Positions 7,549-16,351 of a stretch of 36,656 nt of DNA are shown here, piece after piece. This DNA comes from JABDGC01 sp964466595 (GTDB lineage: Bacteria; Pseudomonadota; Gammaproteobacteria; DSM-16500). The notes under the pieces are model-generated. The model worked only from the letters and a program-made list of their open reading frames with translations, ran no database searches and was not told the origin of the DNA. A program made the translations under genes and the position numbers. The stretch lies in NCBI GenBank assembly GCA_964466595.1, contig CAYXNR010000020.1, forward strand, positions 1 through 36,656. The letters are read 5' to 3'. Within the stretch, counting starts at the first letter, position 1. Every line of letters begins with the position of its first letter.

Positions 7549-8850
7549 TTAAGCAGAATAACCCTTCTTGGCTTGCAAGGGTAAAGCTTGCTTATCCATA
7601 TGATAAATAATTGCTTCTCCGAAAGCTGAGCAGGAAACCTCTTTTGCACCCTGTAGTAAACGGGCAAAATCATAGGTCACGGTTTTAGCAGCAATAGCCC
7701 CTTCCATCCCTTTGATAATAAAATCAGCAGCTTCGCCCCAGCCCAGATGACGGAGCAGCATTTCTGCAGAAAGAATAAGGGACCCGGGGTTTACTTTATC
7801 TTGGCCAGCATATTTGGGGGCTGTTCCATGGGTAGCCTCAAATAAGGCCACAGAATCGCTTAAATTAGCTCCTGGCGCTATACCGATACCTCCTACCTGA
7901 GCTGCCAGAGCATCTGAAATATAATCACCGTTCAGATTGAGGGTGGCTACCACGCTATATTCAGCAGGTCGCAGTAAGATTTGCTGTAGGAAGGCATCTG
8001 CTATGACATCTTTGATAATGAGATCTTTTCCTGTCTCGGGGTTTTTTAGCACCTGCCAGGGCCCGCCTTCCAAGGGCAGGGCGCCAAATTCTTGCCTGGC
8101 GACCTCATAACCCCAATCGCGAAAAGCTCCTTCAGTATATTTCATGATATTACCCTTATGAACTAAGGTCACCGAAGGAAGCTTGTGCAAAAGAGCGTAT
8201 TGAATTGCTTTACGGACGAGACGGCTTGTTCCTTCCCGAGAAACAGGCTTCACGCCAATTCCACAATGTTCGGGAAAACGAATTTTCTTTACCTTCATTT
8301 CAGTTTTTAAAAAATGAAGTAGTTTTTTGGCCTCAGGGCTATCTGCCGGCCATTCAACACCAGCATAAATATCTTCTGAATTTTCTCTAAAAATAACCAT
8401 GTCTGTTAACCAGGGTTCTTTCACGGGACTGGGCACGCCCTGAAAATAACGCACCGGCCGCAGACAAATATAAAGATCGAGTTCTTGTCGCAGCGTGACA
8501 TTAAGTGAACGAATTCCACCGCCTACTGGTGTTGTCAGTGGTCCTTTGATGCTGACTACAAATTCACGTAGCGCTTCAAGGGTTTCATCTGGTAGCCACA
8601 CTTCGGGTCCATAATAGCGCGTGGCTTTTTCGCCGGCATAAATTTCCATCCACTGGATCATTCGCTTATTGTGATAGGCTTTTTTTACAGCAGCATCGAC
8701 AACCCGCTTCATCACAGGAGTAATATCAATACCTATTCCATCTCCTTCAATGAAGGGGATAATTGGCTGAGCTGGGACAGTTAATGAAAAATTAGCATTC
8801 ACGCTAATTTTATCGCCCTGAGACGGCAAGTGAATCTTTTGATAAGCCAT
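7549..8850 (-). CDS. icd: Isocitrate dehydrogenase, NADP-dependent
   Basis: 433-residue TCA-cycle enzyme converting isocitrate to 2-oxoglutarate and CO2 with reduction of NADP. The substrate loop GGGIRSLNVTLRQ (110-122) holds Ser115, the equivalent of the E. coli regulatory Ser113 phosphorylated by AceK, with Asn117, Arg121 and Arg131 at the same offset of two. The coenzyme loop HGTAPKYAGQDKVNPGS has the Lys-Tyr pair typical of NADP specificity. Metal-binding aspartates lie in LNGDYISDALAAQ. The ATG at 8850 follows GGGAG by 7 bp. Length and sequence are ordinary for the family. It is transcribed in the same direction as clpA and lies 59 bp after ppiD's stop side, with ppiD upstream. Confidence 0.97.
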   Translation of the reverse strand: MAYQKIHLPSQGDKISVNANFSLTVPAQPIIPFIEGDGIGIDITPVMKRVVDAAVKKAYHNKRMIQWMEIYAGEKATRYYGPEVWLPDETLEALREFVVSIKGPLTTPVGGGIRSLNVTLRQELDLYICLRPVRYFQGVPSPVKEPWLTDMVIFRENSEDIYAGVEWPADSPEAKKLLHFLKTEMKVKKIRFPEHCGIGVKPVSREGTSRLVRKAIQYALLHKLPSVTLVHKGNIMKYTEGAFRDWGYEVARQEFGALPLEGGPWQVLKNPETGKDLIIKDVIADAFLQQILLRPAEYSVVATLNLNGDYISDALAAQVGGIGIAPGANLSDSVALFEATHGTAPKYAGQDKVNPGSLILSAEMLLRHLGWGEAADFIIKGMEGAIAAKTVTYDFARLLQGAKEVSCSAFGEAIIYHMDKQALPLQAKKGYSA

Positions 8851-8909
8851 GACTAAGCTCCCTTAAAAAATCGAAGTAGGCCGAAAAGGCTGAGGCTAAG
8901 CTAGCTCTC

Positions 8910-10814
8910 TTAAATTGAGCCCTCAAGTTTAACCTTAGATTTTTGAATAATGCTTTGCTTATATAATTCATACTCTAGCAAGCCTTCGCTATTTTGAATT
9001 TGTTCCGCAAACAAAGCGCTTTGTTTTTGATCTTTCACTACACCCTCTCGTAGCTCATGCAGAGCGATAACTGCATAGCCCTCAGGCAATTGCACTAAAC
9101 CATAGCTGCTTCCATTTTTAGGCGGATGAGGAAGCTGGAAGGCTTTTTCTAAAATTGCCGAGCTAAGCTTATTAGAATAACGACCGATCCACCCGACTTG
9201 ATTCCACAGAAGCTGATATTGCTGAGCGAGCTGTGCTTCCTGTGCGCCACCTTGTAATTTTTGCAAAATTTCATTGGCTAATTTAGCAGTGAGCGCTTTA
9301 GCTTGATCGGTCTGCAGACGGGTTTGAATTTGTGCTGAAACAGAAGCAAGTGGTATGAAGGCTTGGGGAACCTGCGATTTGATACGCAAAACGATCATTG
9401 TTTCAGGATTCACTTGAATCACATCGCTATTATTTTGTGAAACCAGCACCTCGTTGCTGAAAGCTGCCTCACGAACTTTTTTACTAGCTGAAATATCCTG
9501 CCCCCCTTTATCAAGGGTAAATAAGCTAGAAGACTTGATGGGCAGAGCCAAGGTCTTGGCAGCAAATTGCAAGCTATCAGGATGTTCGTAGCTTAAGTCG
9601 GCTAACTGCTCACGTAGCGCTGCTAATTTTTCTTCTCCTTGCTGATGAGCAAGCATGTCGGCTATCTTTGCTTTGACTTGATCGAAGGTTTGTACCTGTG
9701 GTTCTTGCTGAGCAGTCATTTTAAGAAGGAGATAGCCTTCCGGCACCTCAATTGGAGCAGAAAGAGGATTAGCCTTGGTTAAAGCTAAAACTGGTTTTTG
9801 TAAGACACTCGGTAATTGTTGAAGACTCTGCCAACCAGCTAATTCGCTTTGTAAGCTAGGATTACTATATTGGCTAGCGAATTTTTCAAAACTGTCGCCT
9901 TGCTGGATTTTTTGCAAAACATCTTTTGCCTTGGTTTCTGCGGCTGCACGCTCTTGTTGAGTGGCTTGATCAGTAACCGGAATCAGCACAAAACTCAATT
10001 TCCATTGACCGGCTTGGGTATAATTACTCAGATTTTCATTGTAGTAATTTTTGATAGCTTCTTGTGAGGGTGAGGAGGCAGCGCTTAGCTCTTTGAGTGA
10101 TAATTCTAGATAGTCGACACTCACCTGTGCCGGTGTTTTAAATTCATTCTCATGCGCTTGGTAGTAGCTAGAGATTTGCTCGGGGGTAATAGGCGGCAGC
10201 TGTTGATTTCCGAGCGCCGTAGCAGCTAGCTTCAGGTAATTGAAATTGCGTTCCTGATTAACTAAAGCAATGGTGTTCTTGGTTTCCGAAGGGAAAGCGA
10301 GCGAGCTTAAAACAAGGCCTAATTTGGGTTGCGCAATCAAGAGGGTGGTTTTAATTAAATCCAAGAGTTCACTAGCAGTATATGAGGAAGCAGCCATCAT
10401 TTCTTGAAATTTTGCTAAGGAAAAATGGCCTTTATCTTGGAATTGGGGAATGCTCTGTAAATAATTATCTACTTGGAGGGAAGAAATATAAAAGTTGCTT
10501 GCGAGGGAAGCTTGTTTTAAAGCCTCTGTGGCTATTAAATCTTGTACAACCTGAGCTTTCAAATCAAGTTCTTGCTTTGTTGTTAAAGGCGAGCTAGATC
10601 CCAGTTGATTTTGTAATTGACGACGCGCCTGTTCATAGCTCAGCCTAAAATGCTCTTTGCTAATGGCAACCCCATTAACAGTTGCAACAATTGTAGTGGC
10701 GCTTCCCCCGGTAAAATAGGCACTAATTCCCCATAAAGCAAACATGAGAATAAGGACAGAAATAATGGTACCTGCTAGCCAACCTTGCGTATGATCGCGA
10801 ATTGTTTGCAGCAT
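8910..10814 (-). CDS. ppiD: Peptidyl-prolyl isomerase / periplasmic chaperone PpiD
   Basis: 634-residue membrane-anchored folding factor that acts on proteins emerging from the Sec translocon. A short cytoplasmic N terminus is followed by one transmembrane helix (about 12-34, WLAGTIISVLILMFALWGIS), a SurA-like N-terminal region (about 40-200) and a parvulin-like domain (about 225-365, from LSFVLIP to GYLLLKM). The rest is a helical C-terminal region with the repeat-like GYAVIAL element near the end. The ATG at 10814 follows AGGA by 9 bp. The position downstream of hupB and a tRNA pair is the usual gammaproteobacterial order. Length is typical. Confidence 0.94.
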   Translation of the reverse strand: MLQTIRDHTQGWLAGTIISVLILMFALWGISAYFTGGSATTIVATVNGVAISKEHFRLSYEQARRQLQNQLGSSSPLTTKQELDLKAQVVQDLIATEALKQASLASNFYISSLQVDNYLQSIPQFQDKGHFSLAKFQEMMAASSYTASELLDLIKTTLLIAQPKLGLVLSSLAFPSETKNTIALVNQERNFNYLKLAATALGNQQLPPITPEQISSYYQAHENEFKTPAQVSVDYLELSLKELSAASSPSQEAIKNYYNENLSNYTQAGQWKLSFVLIPVTDQATQQERAAAETKAKDVLQKIQQGDSFEKFASQYSNPSLQSELAGWQSLQQLPSVLQKPVLALTKANPLSAPIEVPEGYLLLKMTAQQEPQVQTFDQVKAKIADMLAHQQGEEKLAALREQLADLSYEHPDSLQFAAKTLALPIKSSSLFTLDKGGQDISASKKVREAAFSNEVLVSQNNSDVIQVNPETMIVLRIKSQVPQAFIPLASVSAQIQTRLQTDQAKALTAKLANEILQKLQGGAQEAQLAQQYQLLWNQVGWIGRYSNKLSSAILEKAFQLPHPPKNGSSYGLVQLPEGYAVIALHELREGVVKDQKQSALFAEQIQNSEGLLEYELYKQSIIQKSKVKLEGSI

Positions 10815-10910
10815 AAGCTATGATCCTAAATCTTCCCAAATCAATCCTCATCCTCATTACCTCTCTCCTTTTTTCAAGAGTGCTCACGATGGAAGGGGAA
10901 ATGTATTTTC

Positions 10911-10984
10911 CGGAGTGGACGGGACTCGAACCCGCGACCCCCGACGTGACAGGCCGGTATTCTAACCAACTGAACTACCACTCC
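10911..10984 (-). tRNA. tRNA-Asp (anticodon GTC)
   Basis: Reading the minus strand, the acceptor GGAGTGG pairs with CCACTCC, the anticodon arm CCGGC/GTCGG has GTC at the anticodon, the T-arm has GGGTTCGAGTCCC, and the discriminator is G as required for Asp. CCA is not encoded. It follows tRNA-Val by 22 bp on the same strand and is probably co-transcribed with it. Confidence 0.97.
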
Positions 10985-11006
10985 TAACCAGTTTGACTGA
11001 GCACCA

Positions 11007-11081
11007 TGGTGGGTGCTGAGGGATTTGAACCCCCGACCACCGCCGTGTAAAGGCGATGCTCTACCACTGAGCTAAGCACCC
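11007..11081 (-). tRNA. tRNA-Val (anticodon TAC), CCA encoded
   Basis: Minus-strand cloverleaf with acceptor GGGTGCT/AGCACCC, D-arm GCTCAGTGGTAGAGC, anticodon stem TCGCC/GGCGG, loop TTTACAC (anticodon TAC) and T-arm GGGGGTTCAAATCCCT. The discriminator A is followed by an encoded CCA (11007-11009). Confidence 0.97.
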
Positions 11082-11150
11082 TTCTTTCTCTTGTTCTACT
11101 ACGCTTCTCTTACAATGAGAGCTTTGCGCTAAAAAAACTAGGCTGCTTTT

Positions 11151-11453
11151 TTAGGCTGGTTCTCGTAGCTTGGTTTTTTCTGTTTTTACATTTTCCTTTA
11201 AAGCTTTTCCTGCTTTAAAACCAACCACTTTGGCAGCCTTAATTGTAATTTTCTCGCCTGTTTGGGGATTTCTGCCTTCCCGAGCAGCGCGTTGTTTAAT
11301 GGTAAAAGTACCAAAGTTAACCAGAACAACAGGATCGCCTTTTCGGAGAGAAACAGCAATACCATCCAAAACAGCTTCTAAGGCGCGGGTTGCTAAGGCC
11401 TTAGTCAATTCAGCCTTTTCTGCGATTAATTCAATAAGTTCAATTTTATTCAT
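11151..11453 (-). CDS. hupB: DNA-binding protein HU
   Basis: 100-residue histone-like protein that bends DNA as a dimer. It has the family core: MNKIELIELIAEKAELTK at the N terminus, FGTFTIKQRAAREGRNPQTG with the DNA-intercalating RNPQTG arm (about 61-66), and VGFKAGKALKENV near the end. A short basic tail (KTEKTKLREPA) extends beyond the usual 90 residues. The ATG at 11453 follows AAGGGG by 5 bp; a start five codons further upstream is not needed. A strong promoter lies 69-98 bp upstream. Its place between lon and ppiD marks it as the HU-beta type. Confidence 0.96.
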   Translation of the reverse strand: MNKIELIELIAEKAELTKALATRALEAVLDGIAVSLRKGDPVVLVNFGTFTIKQRAAREGRNPQTGEKITIKAAKVVGFKAGKALKENVKTEKTKLREPA

Positions 11454-11521
11454 ATAGCCCCTTATCATTCTTATCTAGTTTCAAATCCATTCTGTGCAAT
11501 TCTCTACTATGCAAGATGTGT

Positions 11522-11551
11522 TTTATACCAATAGCAAGAAACCAGTGTCAA
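11522..11551 (-). promoter_or_regulatory. Sigma-70 promoter of hupB
   Basis: On the minus strand a perfect -35 TTGACA (11551-11546) and a -10 TATAAA (11527-11522) are separated by 18 bp. The implied start of transcription is near 11514, giving a leader of about 60 nt before the hupB ATG. Confidence 0.75.
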
Positions 11552-11597
11552 GCGATATGAGGTTCAATCTAAAAATATTCATAGAAAATCACCCGCG

Positions 11598-11622
11598 GCT
11601 TGTCTGGCGAACAAGCTTTTTT
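11598..11622 (+). terminator. Orphan rho-independent terminator-like hairpin
   Basis: GCTTGT (11598-11603) and ACAAGC (11611-11616) form a 6-bp stem with a 7-nt loop, followed by TTTTTT. The orientation is plus, but no plus-strand gene precedes it. Confidence 0.35.
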
Positions 11623-11772
11623 AACAGCAATAAAAAGCTAGCTTGCCACGCCCAAACGCTTCGCGGGCTCGCAAGGCCGGGGTTTTTCAAAGATGTGGGT
11701 AATGATATGGCTGCGTGGGACGACGGGGGGGTAATTGGAGACAGGCACAGGCACTAGAGGCTTGCTTTCCCT

Positions 11773-11796
11773 TTGATGCCAGCATGCTGGCATCAA
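11773..11796. repeat. 24-bp perfect palindrome after lon
   Basis: The sequence from TTGATGCCAGCA to its exact complement TGCTGGCATCAA reads the same on both strands. It lies 15 bp beyond the lon stop codon. No T-run follows on the minus strand, so it is either a 3'-end stabiliser or a dispersed palindromic repeat rather than a classical terminator. Confidence 0.7.
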
Positions 11797-11811
11797 GTAG
11801 GGATCGAATAA

Positions 11812-14250
11812 TCAATGCGCTTGTAAATGATCGTTTTTACGAGGCTTGTTTTTGCTCGAAATTAAACCTTTGGCTTTGCTTTTTTTAGATTTCTTATAAT
11901 GAGGAAGCTGTTCCGGATAGCCCTTAAGAGCATAGGTTAAGACCTCATCAATCCAGCGGACGGGCTTAATATCTAAATCCTGTTTAATATTTTCTGGGAT
12001 TTCTTTTAAATCCTTCACGTTTTCAACAGGAATAATCACATTTTTCACGCCGCCTCGATGTGCCGCCAGTAACTTTTCTTTAATACCGCCGACCGGCAAG
12101 ACTTCGCCACGCAGGGTGATTTCACCTGTCATGGCATAATCTGCACGTACGGGAAACTGTATTAAGACTGAAGCGAGTGCAGTACACATGCTAATACCGG
12201 CACTTGGTCCATCTTTGGGCGTTGCCCCTTCTGGAACATGGACATGAATATCATTTTTTTCAAAGAAATTTTTAGGCACGCCTAAGAAAGGCGCTCGCTC
12301 GCGAATGACGGTTAAGGCTGCCTGAATAGATTCCTGCATGACTTCCCCGAGTTGGCCTGTATAAATCAGCTTGCCTTTACCAGGTACAGTGACAGCTTCG
12401 ATATTCAGCATTTCACCACCAACCTCTGTCCAAGCCAGCCCCTTCACTTGGCCAACTTCGTCTTTTTGATCGGAAATGTCATAGCGATAGCGTCTAGGAC
12501 CCAGGTAATGTTCAAGATCGTCGATACCTATATTCACATCCTCTGGATGTAACTCTGCCTTCATCAAAATCCCTTTGACTACCTTGCGACAAATTTTTGA
12601 AATTTCACGCTCTAAATTGCGCACGCCGGCTTCACGGGTATAGTAGCGAACAATATGTTGCATGGTGATAGCAGTCAGTTGAATTTCAGTAGGCTTTAAA
12701 CCAGCTGCTTCTAATTGCTTCGGAATTAAATGACGCAGGGCGATATTGATCTTCTCGTCCTCAGTATAACCGGGGATACGAATTATTTCTAAACGATCAC
12801 GCAAGGCCGGTGGAATATCCAAGGTGTTTGCTGTTGCAACAAACATCACTTCGGAAAGATCATAATCTACTTCCATGTAGTGATCGTTAAAGGTGTGGTT
12901 TTGCTCGGGATCGAGGACTTCTAAGAGGGCGGCAGCAGGATCACCACGGAAATCCATAGCCATTTTATCGATTTCATCAAGCAAAAAGAAAGGATTGCAG
13001 ATATCTACTTTTGCTAACTTCTGAATGATTTTTCCTGGCATAGCACCGATATAAGTACGTCGATGTCCGCGAATTTCTGCCTCATCCCGAACGCCGCCTA
13101 AAGACATGCGAAGAAATTTACGGCCTGTTGCATGGGCAATTGACTTTCCTAAGGAGGTTTTACCGACTCCGGGCGGCCCGACGAGACACAGAATGGGGCC
13201 TTTTAATTTTTTTACTCGCTTTTGCACAGCGAGATATTCCAGAATTCTTTCTTTTACTTCTTTTAAACCATAATGTTCTGTTTCCAAAATGGTTTCAGCC
13301 TGGCTCAGGTTATTTCTGAGGTTTGCTCGTTTATGCCAGGGTAAGGAAAGCATCCAATCCAAATAATTACGCGAAACGGTTGCTTCGGCTGACATGGGCG
13401 GCATCATTTTAAGCTTATTAATTTCGACCTGACATTTTTCTTTGGCCTCTTTAGTCATGCCCGCTTTTTCAATGCGCTTGACCAGATTGTCAAATTCGTT
13501 TGGAGAATTTTCAAGCTCGCCTAATTCTTTTTGAATCGCTTTCATTTGTTCATTTAAATAATATTCGCGCTGCGTTTTTTCCATCTGTCGTTTAACGCGA
13601 CCACGTATCTTCTTTTCCACCTGCAAGAGATCAATTTCATTTTCTAAAAGCGTCATCAGCTTTTCCAGACGCTTGGTAATGTCCATTTGTTCTAAAAGCT
13701 GTTGCTTGTCTTCTAATTTTAGTCCTACATGGGCGGTAACGATATCTCCTAACCTACTCGGATCTTCAATGGCTAAGACAGAAGCAGCTATTTCACTGGG
13801 TATTTTTCGATTTAATTTAACATATTGGTCAAACTGGGATTTGATAGAACGAATCAAAATTTCATTGTCGCGACTTGGGACGCCGACATCATCGATCATT
13901 TCTACATCGGCTAGAAAATATGCCTGAGCTTCTAAGAAGCGGGTAATTCTTCCTCTTCTCACCCCTTCAACTAAAACCTTTACCGTACCATCAGGCAATT
14001 TCAGAAGTTGTAAGACTGTTGCAATGGTACCAATTTGATGAATGGTCTCTTGAGTGGGTTGATCTTCTGTAGCATTTTTTTGGGTCACAAGCAGCACTTG
14101 CTTATCTGCGGCCATCGCAATATCAAGAGCCTTAATGGAACGATCACGACCAACGAAAAGTGGCACCATCATATAAGGAAAAACAACCACATCTCGTAAA
14201 GGCAGTACTGGAATTCCTGCAGCTGTTTTTTCTGGTTCAGTTGTTGTCAT
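11812..14250 (-). CDS. lon: ATP-dependent Lon protease
   Basis: 812-residue AAA+ serine protease that degrades misfolded and regulatory proteins. Order: N-terminal substrate domain (starting IPVLPLRDVVVFPYMMVPL), coiled region (about 200-290), AAA+ module with Walker A GPPGVGKTS and Walker B FFLLDEIDKM, and the Ser/Lys protease domain with catalytic Ser in KDGPSAGISM (about residue 682) and Lys in GGIKEKLLAA. A Lys-rich tail (HYKKSKKSKAKG...) is longer than in E. coli. The ATG at 14250 has GGAGG six bases upstream; an in-frame start 12 codons earlier lacks such a site. It lies 55 bp after clpX. Confidence 0.97.
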   Translation of the reverse strand: MTTTEPEKTAAGIPVLPLRDVVVFPYMMVPLFVGRDRSIKALDIAMAADKQVLLVTQKNATEDQPTQETIHQIGTIATVLQLLKLPDGTVKVLVEGVRRGRITRFLEAQAYFLADVEMIDDVGVPSRDNEILIRSIKSQFDQYVKLNRKIPSEIAASVLAIEDPSRLGDIVTAHVGLKLEDKQQLLEQMDITKRLEKLMTLLENEIDLLQVEKKIRGRVKRQMEKTQREYYLNEQMKAIQKELGELENSPNEFDNLVKRIEKAGMTKEAKEKCQVEINKLKMMPPMSAEATVSRNYLDWMLSLPWHKRANLRNNLSQAETILETEHYGLKEVKERILEYLAVQKRVKKLKGPILCLVGPPGVGKTSLGKSIAHATGRKFLRMSLGGVRDEAEIRGHRRTYIGAMPGKIIQKLAKVDICNPFFLLDEIDKMAMDFRGDPAAALLEVLDPEQNHTFNDHYMEVDYDLSEVMFVATANTLDIPPALRDRLEIIRIPGYTEDEKINIALRHLIPKQLEAAGLKPTEIQLTAITMQHIVRYYTREAGVRNLEREISKICRKVVKGILMKAELHPEDVNIGIDDLEHYLGPRRYRYDISDQKDEVGQVKGLAWTEVGGEMLNIEAVTVPGKGKLIYTGQLGEVMQESIQAALTVIRERAPFLGVPKNFFEKNDIHVHVPEGATPKDGPSAGISMCTALASVLIQFPVRADYAMTGEITLRGEVLPVGGIKEKLLAAHRGGVKNVIIPVENVKDLKEIPENIKQDLDIKPVRWIDEVLTYALKGYPEQLPHYKKSKKSKAKGLISSKNKPRKNDHLQAH

Positions 14251-14305
14251 TCTTTTCCTCCAGAATTCGTTAGATGATAAAAGCAAGTGTCATGAAACTC
14301 TCGCT

Positions 14306-15607
14306 TTAATCTGTAGCACCAGTCGTCGAAAGCTTGGGTGCTGCTGTTGGTTCTTTTTGATAAACAAGAAGTGGTTTAGAACCATTGATGACTGTTGACT
14401 CATCGACAATGACTTTCACTACTTCGTGATTAATGGTTGGTAACTCGTACATGGTATCCAGCAAGGCTTTTTCTAAAATTGAGCGCAAACCACGAGCGCC
14501 GGTTTTTTTCTTTAAGCAAGAATCGGCAATAGCTTCTAAAGCCGCTTGTCGAAACTCCAGATCGACGCCTTCCATATCAAAGAGTCGGTGATATTGCTTT
14601 AATAAAGCATTTTTGGGTTCAACTAGAATATTCACTAAGGCTTTTTTGTCTAATTCTTCGAGTGTAGCCATGACAGGTAAGCGGCCCACTAATTCAGGAA
14701 TGAGGCCATATTTAATTAAATCAGCAGGCTCGACTTCGCGATAGAGTTGATCGAGGGATTTAGCATCATCTTTACTACGTATTTCGGCCGCAAAGCCAAT
14801 GCCGGTTTTTTCAGTGCGATCGCGAATGATTTTTTCTAGTCCAGCAAAAGCACCGCCGCAGATAAATAAAATATTACGGGTATCGACTTGCACAAATTCT
14901 TGTTGAGGATGTTTGCGTCCACCATGGGGTGGCACAGAAGCAATGGTTCCCTCAATCAGCTTTAATAAAGCCTGTTGCACGCCTTCGCCAGAAACATCGC
15001 GCGTAATAGAGGGATTTTCTGATTTACGAGAAATTTTATCGATTTCGTCAATGTAGACAATGCCTGTTTGGGCCTTGGAAACATCATATTCACATTTTTG
15101 TAGCAATTTCTGAATGACGCTTTCTACATCTTCTCCGACATACCCAGCTTCGGTTAATGTAGTTGCATCGGCAATAGCAAAGGGTACATTCAAAAAGCGG
15201 GCTAGCGTTTCAGCCAACAAGGTTTTGCCGCTACCGGTTGGTCCAATTAAAATGATATTACTTTTTCCTAATTCGACCTCACTGTCTTTATGATTGCTTC
15301 TTAAGCGCTTATAGTGATTGTAAACAGCAACAGAGAGTATTCTTTTTGCATAGGTTTGACCAATTACGTATTCATTCAAGGCCCGAAAAATCTCCGCGGG
15401 TGTGGGCAAGGGCGGCATGCCATTTGCAGTTGCACTACGGTCTTCATGTCCTTCTTGTAAAATTTCATTGCATAAGGCAATACACTCGTCACAGACATAT
15501 ACGGAGGGGCCTGCAATAAGCTTCTTTACCTCATGCTGACTTTTGCCACAAAATGAACAATGATACATTTTAGTCCTGCCCTCATTACCTCTGCGGTTAG
15601 GTCCCAT
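14306..15607 (-). CDS. clpX: ATP-dependent Clp protease ATPase subunit ClpX
   Basis: 433-residue AAA+ unfoldase partner of ClpP. The N-terminal C4 zinc domain has CSFC (17-20) and CDEC (39-42) and the usual KSQHEVKKLIAGPSVYVCDECI context. Walker A is GPTGSGKT, Walker B is GIVYIDEIDK, and the ClpP-docking IGF is in EKTGIGFAAEI. The RKSENPSITRDVSGEGVQQALLKL region is typical. The ATG at 15607 follows GAGG by 6 bp; an ATG 13 codons downstream is less well placed. A heat-shock promoter candidate lies just upstream in the 62-bp gap after clpP. Confidence 0.97.
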   Translation of the reverse strand: MGPNRRGNEGRTKMYHCSFCGKSQHEVKKLIAGPSVYVCDECIALCNEILQEGHEDRSATANGMPPLPTPAEIFRALNEYVIGQTYAKRILSVAVYNHYKRLRSNHKDSEVELGKSNIILIGPTGSGKTLLAETLARFLNVPFAIADATTLTEAGYVGEDVESVIQKLLQKCEYDVSKAQTGIVYIDEIDKISRKSENPSITRDVSGEGVQQALLKLIEGTIASVPPHGGRKHPQQEFVQVDTRNILFICGGAFAGLEKIIRDRTEKTGIGFAAEIRSKDDAKSLDQLYREVEPADLIKYGLIPELVGRLPVMATLEELDKKALVNILVEPKNALLKQYHRLFDMEGVDLEFRQAALEAIADSCLKKKTGARGLRSILEKALLDTMYELPTINHEVVKVIVDESTVINGSKPLLVYQKEPTAAPKLSTTGATD

Positions 15608-15637
15608 AATCCACCTCGTTGTTCTTCTCAGTAAAGA

Positions 15638-15666
15638 ATATGGTGATTGATTTTAATAATTTCAAG
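15638..15666 (-). promoter_or_regulatory. Candidate sigma-32 heat-shock promoter of clpX
   Basis: Reading the minus strand, CTTGAAA (15666-15660) is followed after 14 bp by CACCATAT (15645-15638). The sigma-32 consensus is CTTGAAA and CCCCATNT, so the -35 is exact and the -10 differs at one fixed position. The predicted transcript starts near 15630, about 22 nt before the clpX ATG, and could carry clpX and lon separately from tig-clpP. Confidence 0.65.
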
Positions 15667-15669
15667 TAA

Positions 15670-16347
15670 TTATGTTAAATTTGTTGGGCCCGAACCTTTT
15701 GCTGGCTTTCCAGCACGCGCGCTGGTTTTTCTATGCTCGGTGATATGATCTACTATGTGATAGGCTTTTGCTTTGTCTGCTGTCATGAAATTATCTCGCT
15801 CCGTATCACGAGCAATCACTTCTTCCGGCTGACCTGTATGCTTCGCTAAAATCTGGTTTAAGCGAGTACGAATCTTGAGCGTTTCTTCTGCATGAATAGC
15901 AATATCGCTAGCCTGCCCTTGCACGCCACCAATGGGCTGGTGAATCATCACCCGCGCATTTTGAAGACAATGACGCTTCCCTTCTGTCCCCGCAGCCAAA
16001 AGAACTGCACCCATACTAGCTGCCTGGCCAATACACATGGTGCTGACATCAGGCTTAATAAATTGCATGGTGTCGTAAATCGCTAGACCGGCGGTCACGA
16101 CCCCTCCCGGAGAATTAATATACATGTATATATCTTTATCCGGATTTTCTGATTCTAAAAATAACAATTGAGCTACGATTAAATTGGCCACATAGTCGTC
16201 TATGGCACCCCCAATGAATATAACCCGATCTTTTAATAGACGGGAGAAGATGTCATAGGCACGCTCGCCTCTTGCCGATTGCTCAACGACGATCGGCACC
16301 AAATTAGACTGTATCATTGCTGAATTATTTTGTCCCATTAATGTCAT
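15670..16347 (-). CDS. clpP: ATP-dependent Clp protease proteolytic subunit ClpP
   Basis: 225-residue serine protease forming the tetradecameric chamber used by ClpA and ClpX. The catalytic triad is visible: Ser111 (GQAASMGAV), His136 (RVMIHQPIG) and Asp185 (DTERDNFMT). The oxyanion/handle segments YINSPGGVVTAG (76-87) are intact. The ATG at 16347 follows GGAG by 9 bp; that site lies at the end of tig, four bases away, suggesting translational coupling. A second ATG three codons later is possible. The C-terminal tail (KTSARAGKPAKGSGPTNLT) is longer than in E. coli ClpP. Confidence 0.97.
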   Translation of the reverse strand: MTLMGQNNSAMIQSNLVPIVVEQSARGERAYDIFSRLLKDRVIFIGGAIDDYVANLIVAQLLFLESENPDKDIYMYINSPGGVVTAGLAIYDTMQFIKPDVSTMCIGQAASMGAVLLAAGTEGKRHCLQNARVMIHQPIGGVQGQASDIAIHAEETLKIRTRLNQILAKHTGQPEEVIARDTERDNFMTADKAKAYHIVDHITEHRKTSARAGKPAKGSGPTNLT

Positions 16348-16351
16348 TATA

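Larger units (their letters stand above)
11454..11811. other. Intergenic region between hupB and lon
   Basis: 358 bp without a credible gene. It holds the hupB leader and promoter, an orphan plus-strand hairpin with a T-run (11598-11622), a GC-rich stretch of repeat-like sequence (about 11640-11760, including GGAGACAGGCACAGGCAC) and a 24-bp perfect palindrome (11773-11796) beside the lon stop codon. A plus-strand open frame at 11494-11757 has no ribosome binding site or recognisable protein. Confidence 0.6.

Noticed and set aside
11170..11457. Plus-strand open frame antisense to hupB
   Set aside because: Shadow of the conserved HU coding sequence with no independent signals.
11494..11757. 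87-codon plus-strand gene in the hupB-lon gap
   Set aside because: No ribosome binding site, overlaps the hupB promoter in antisense and crosses repeat-like sequence.
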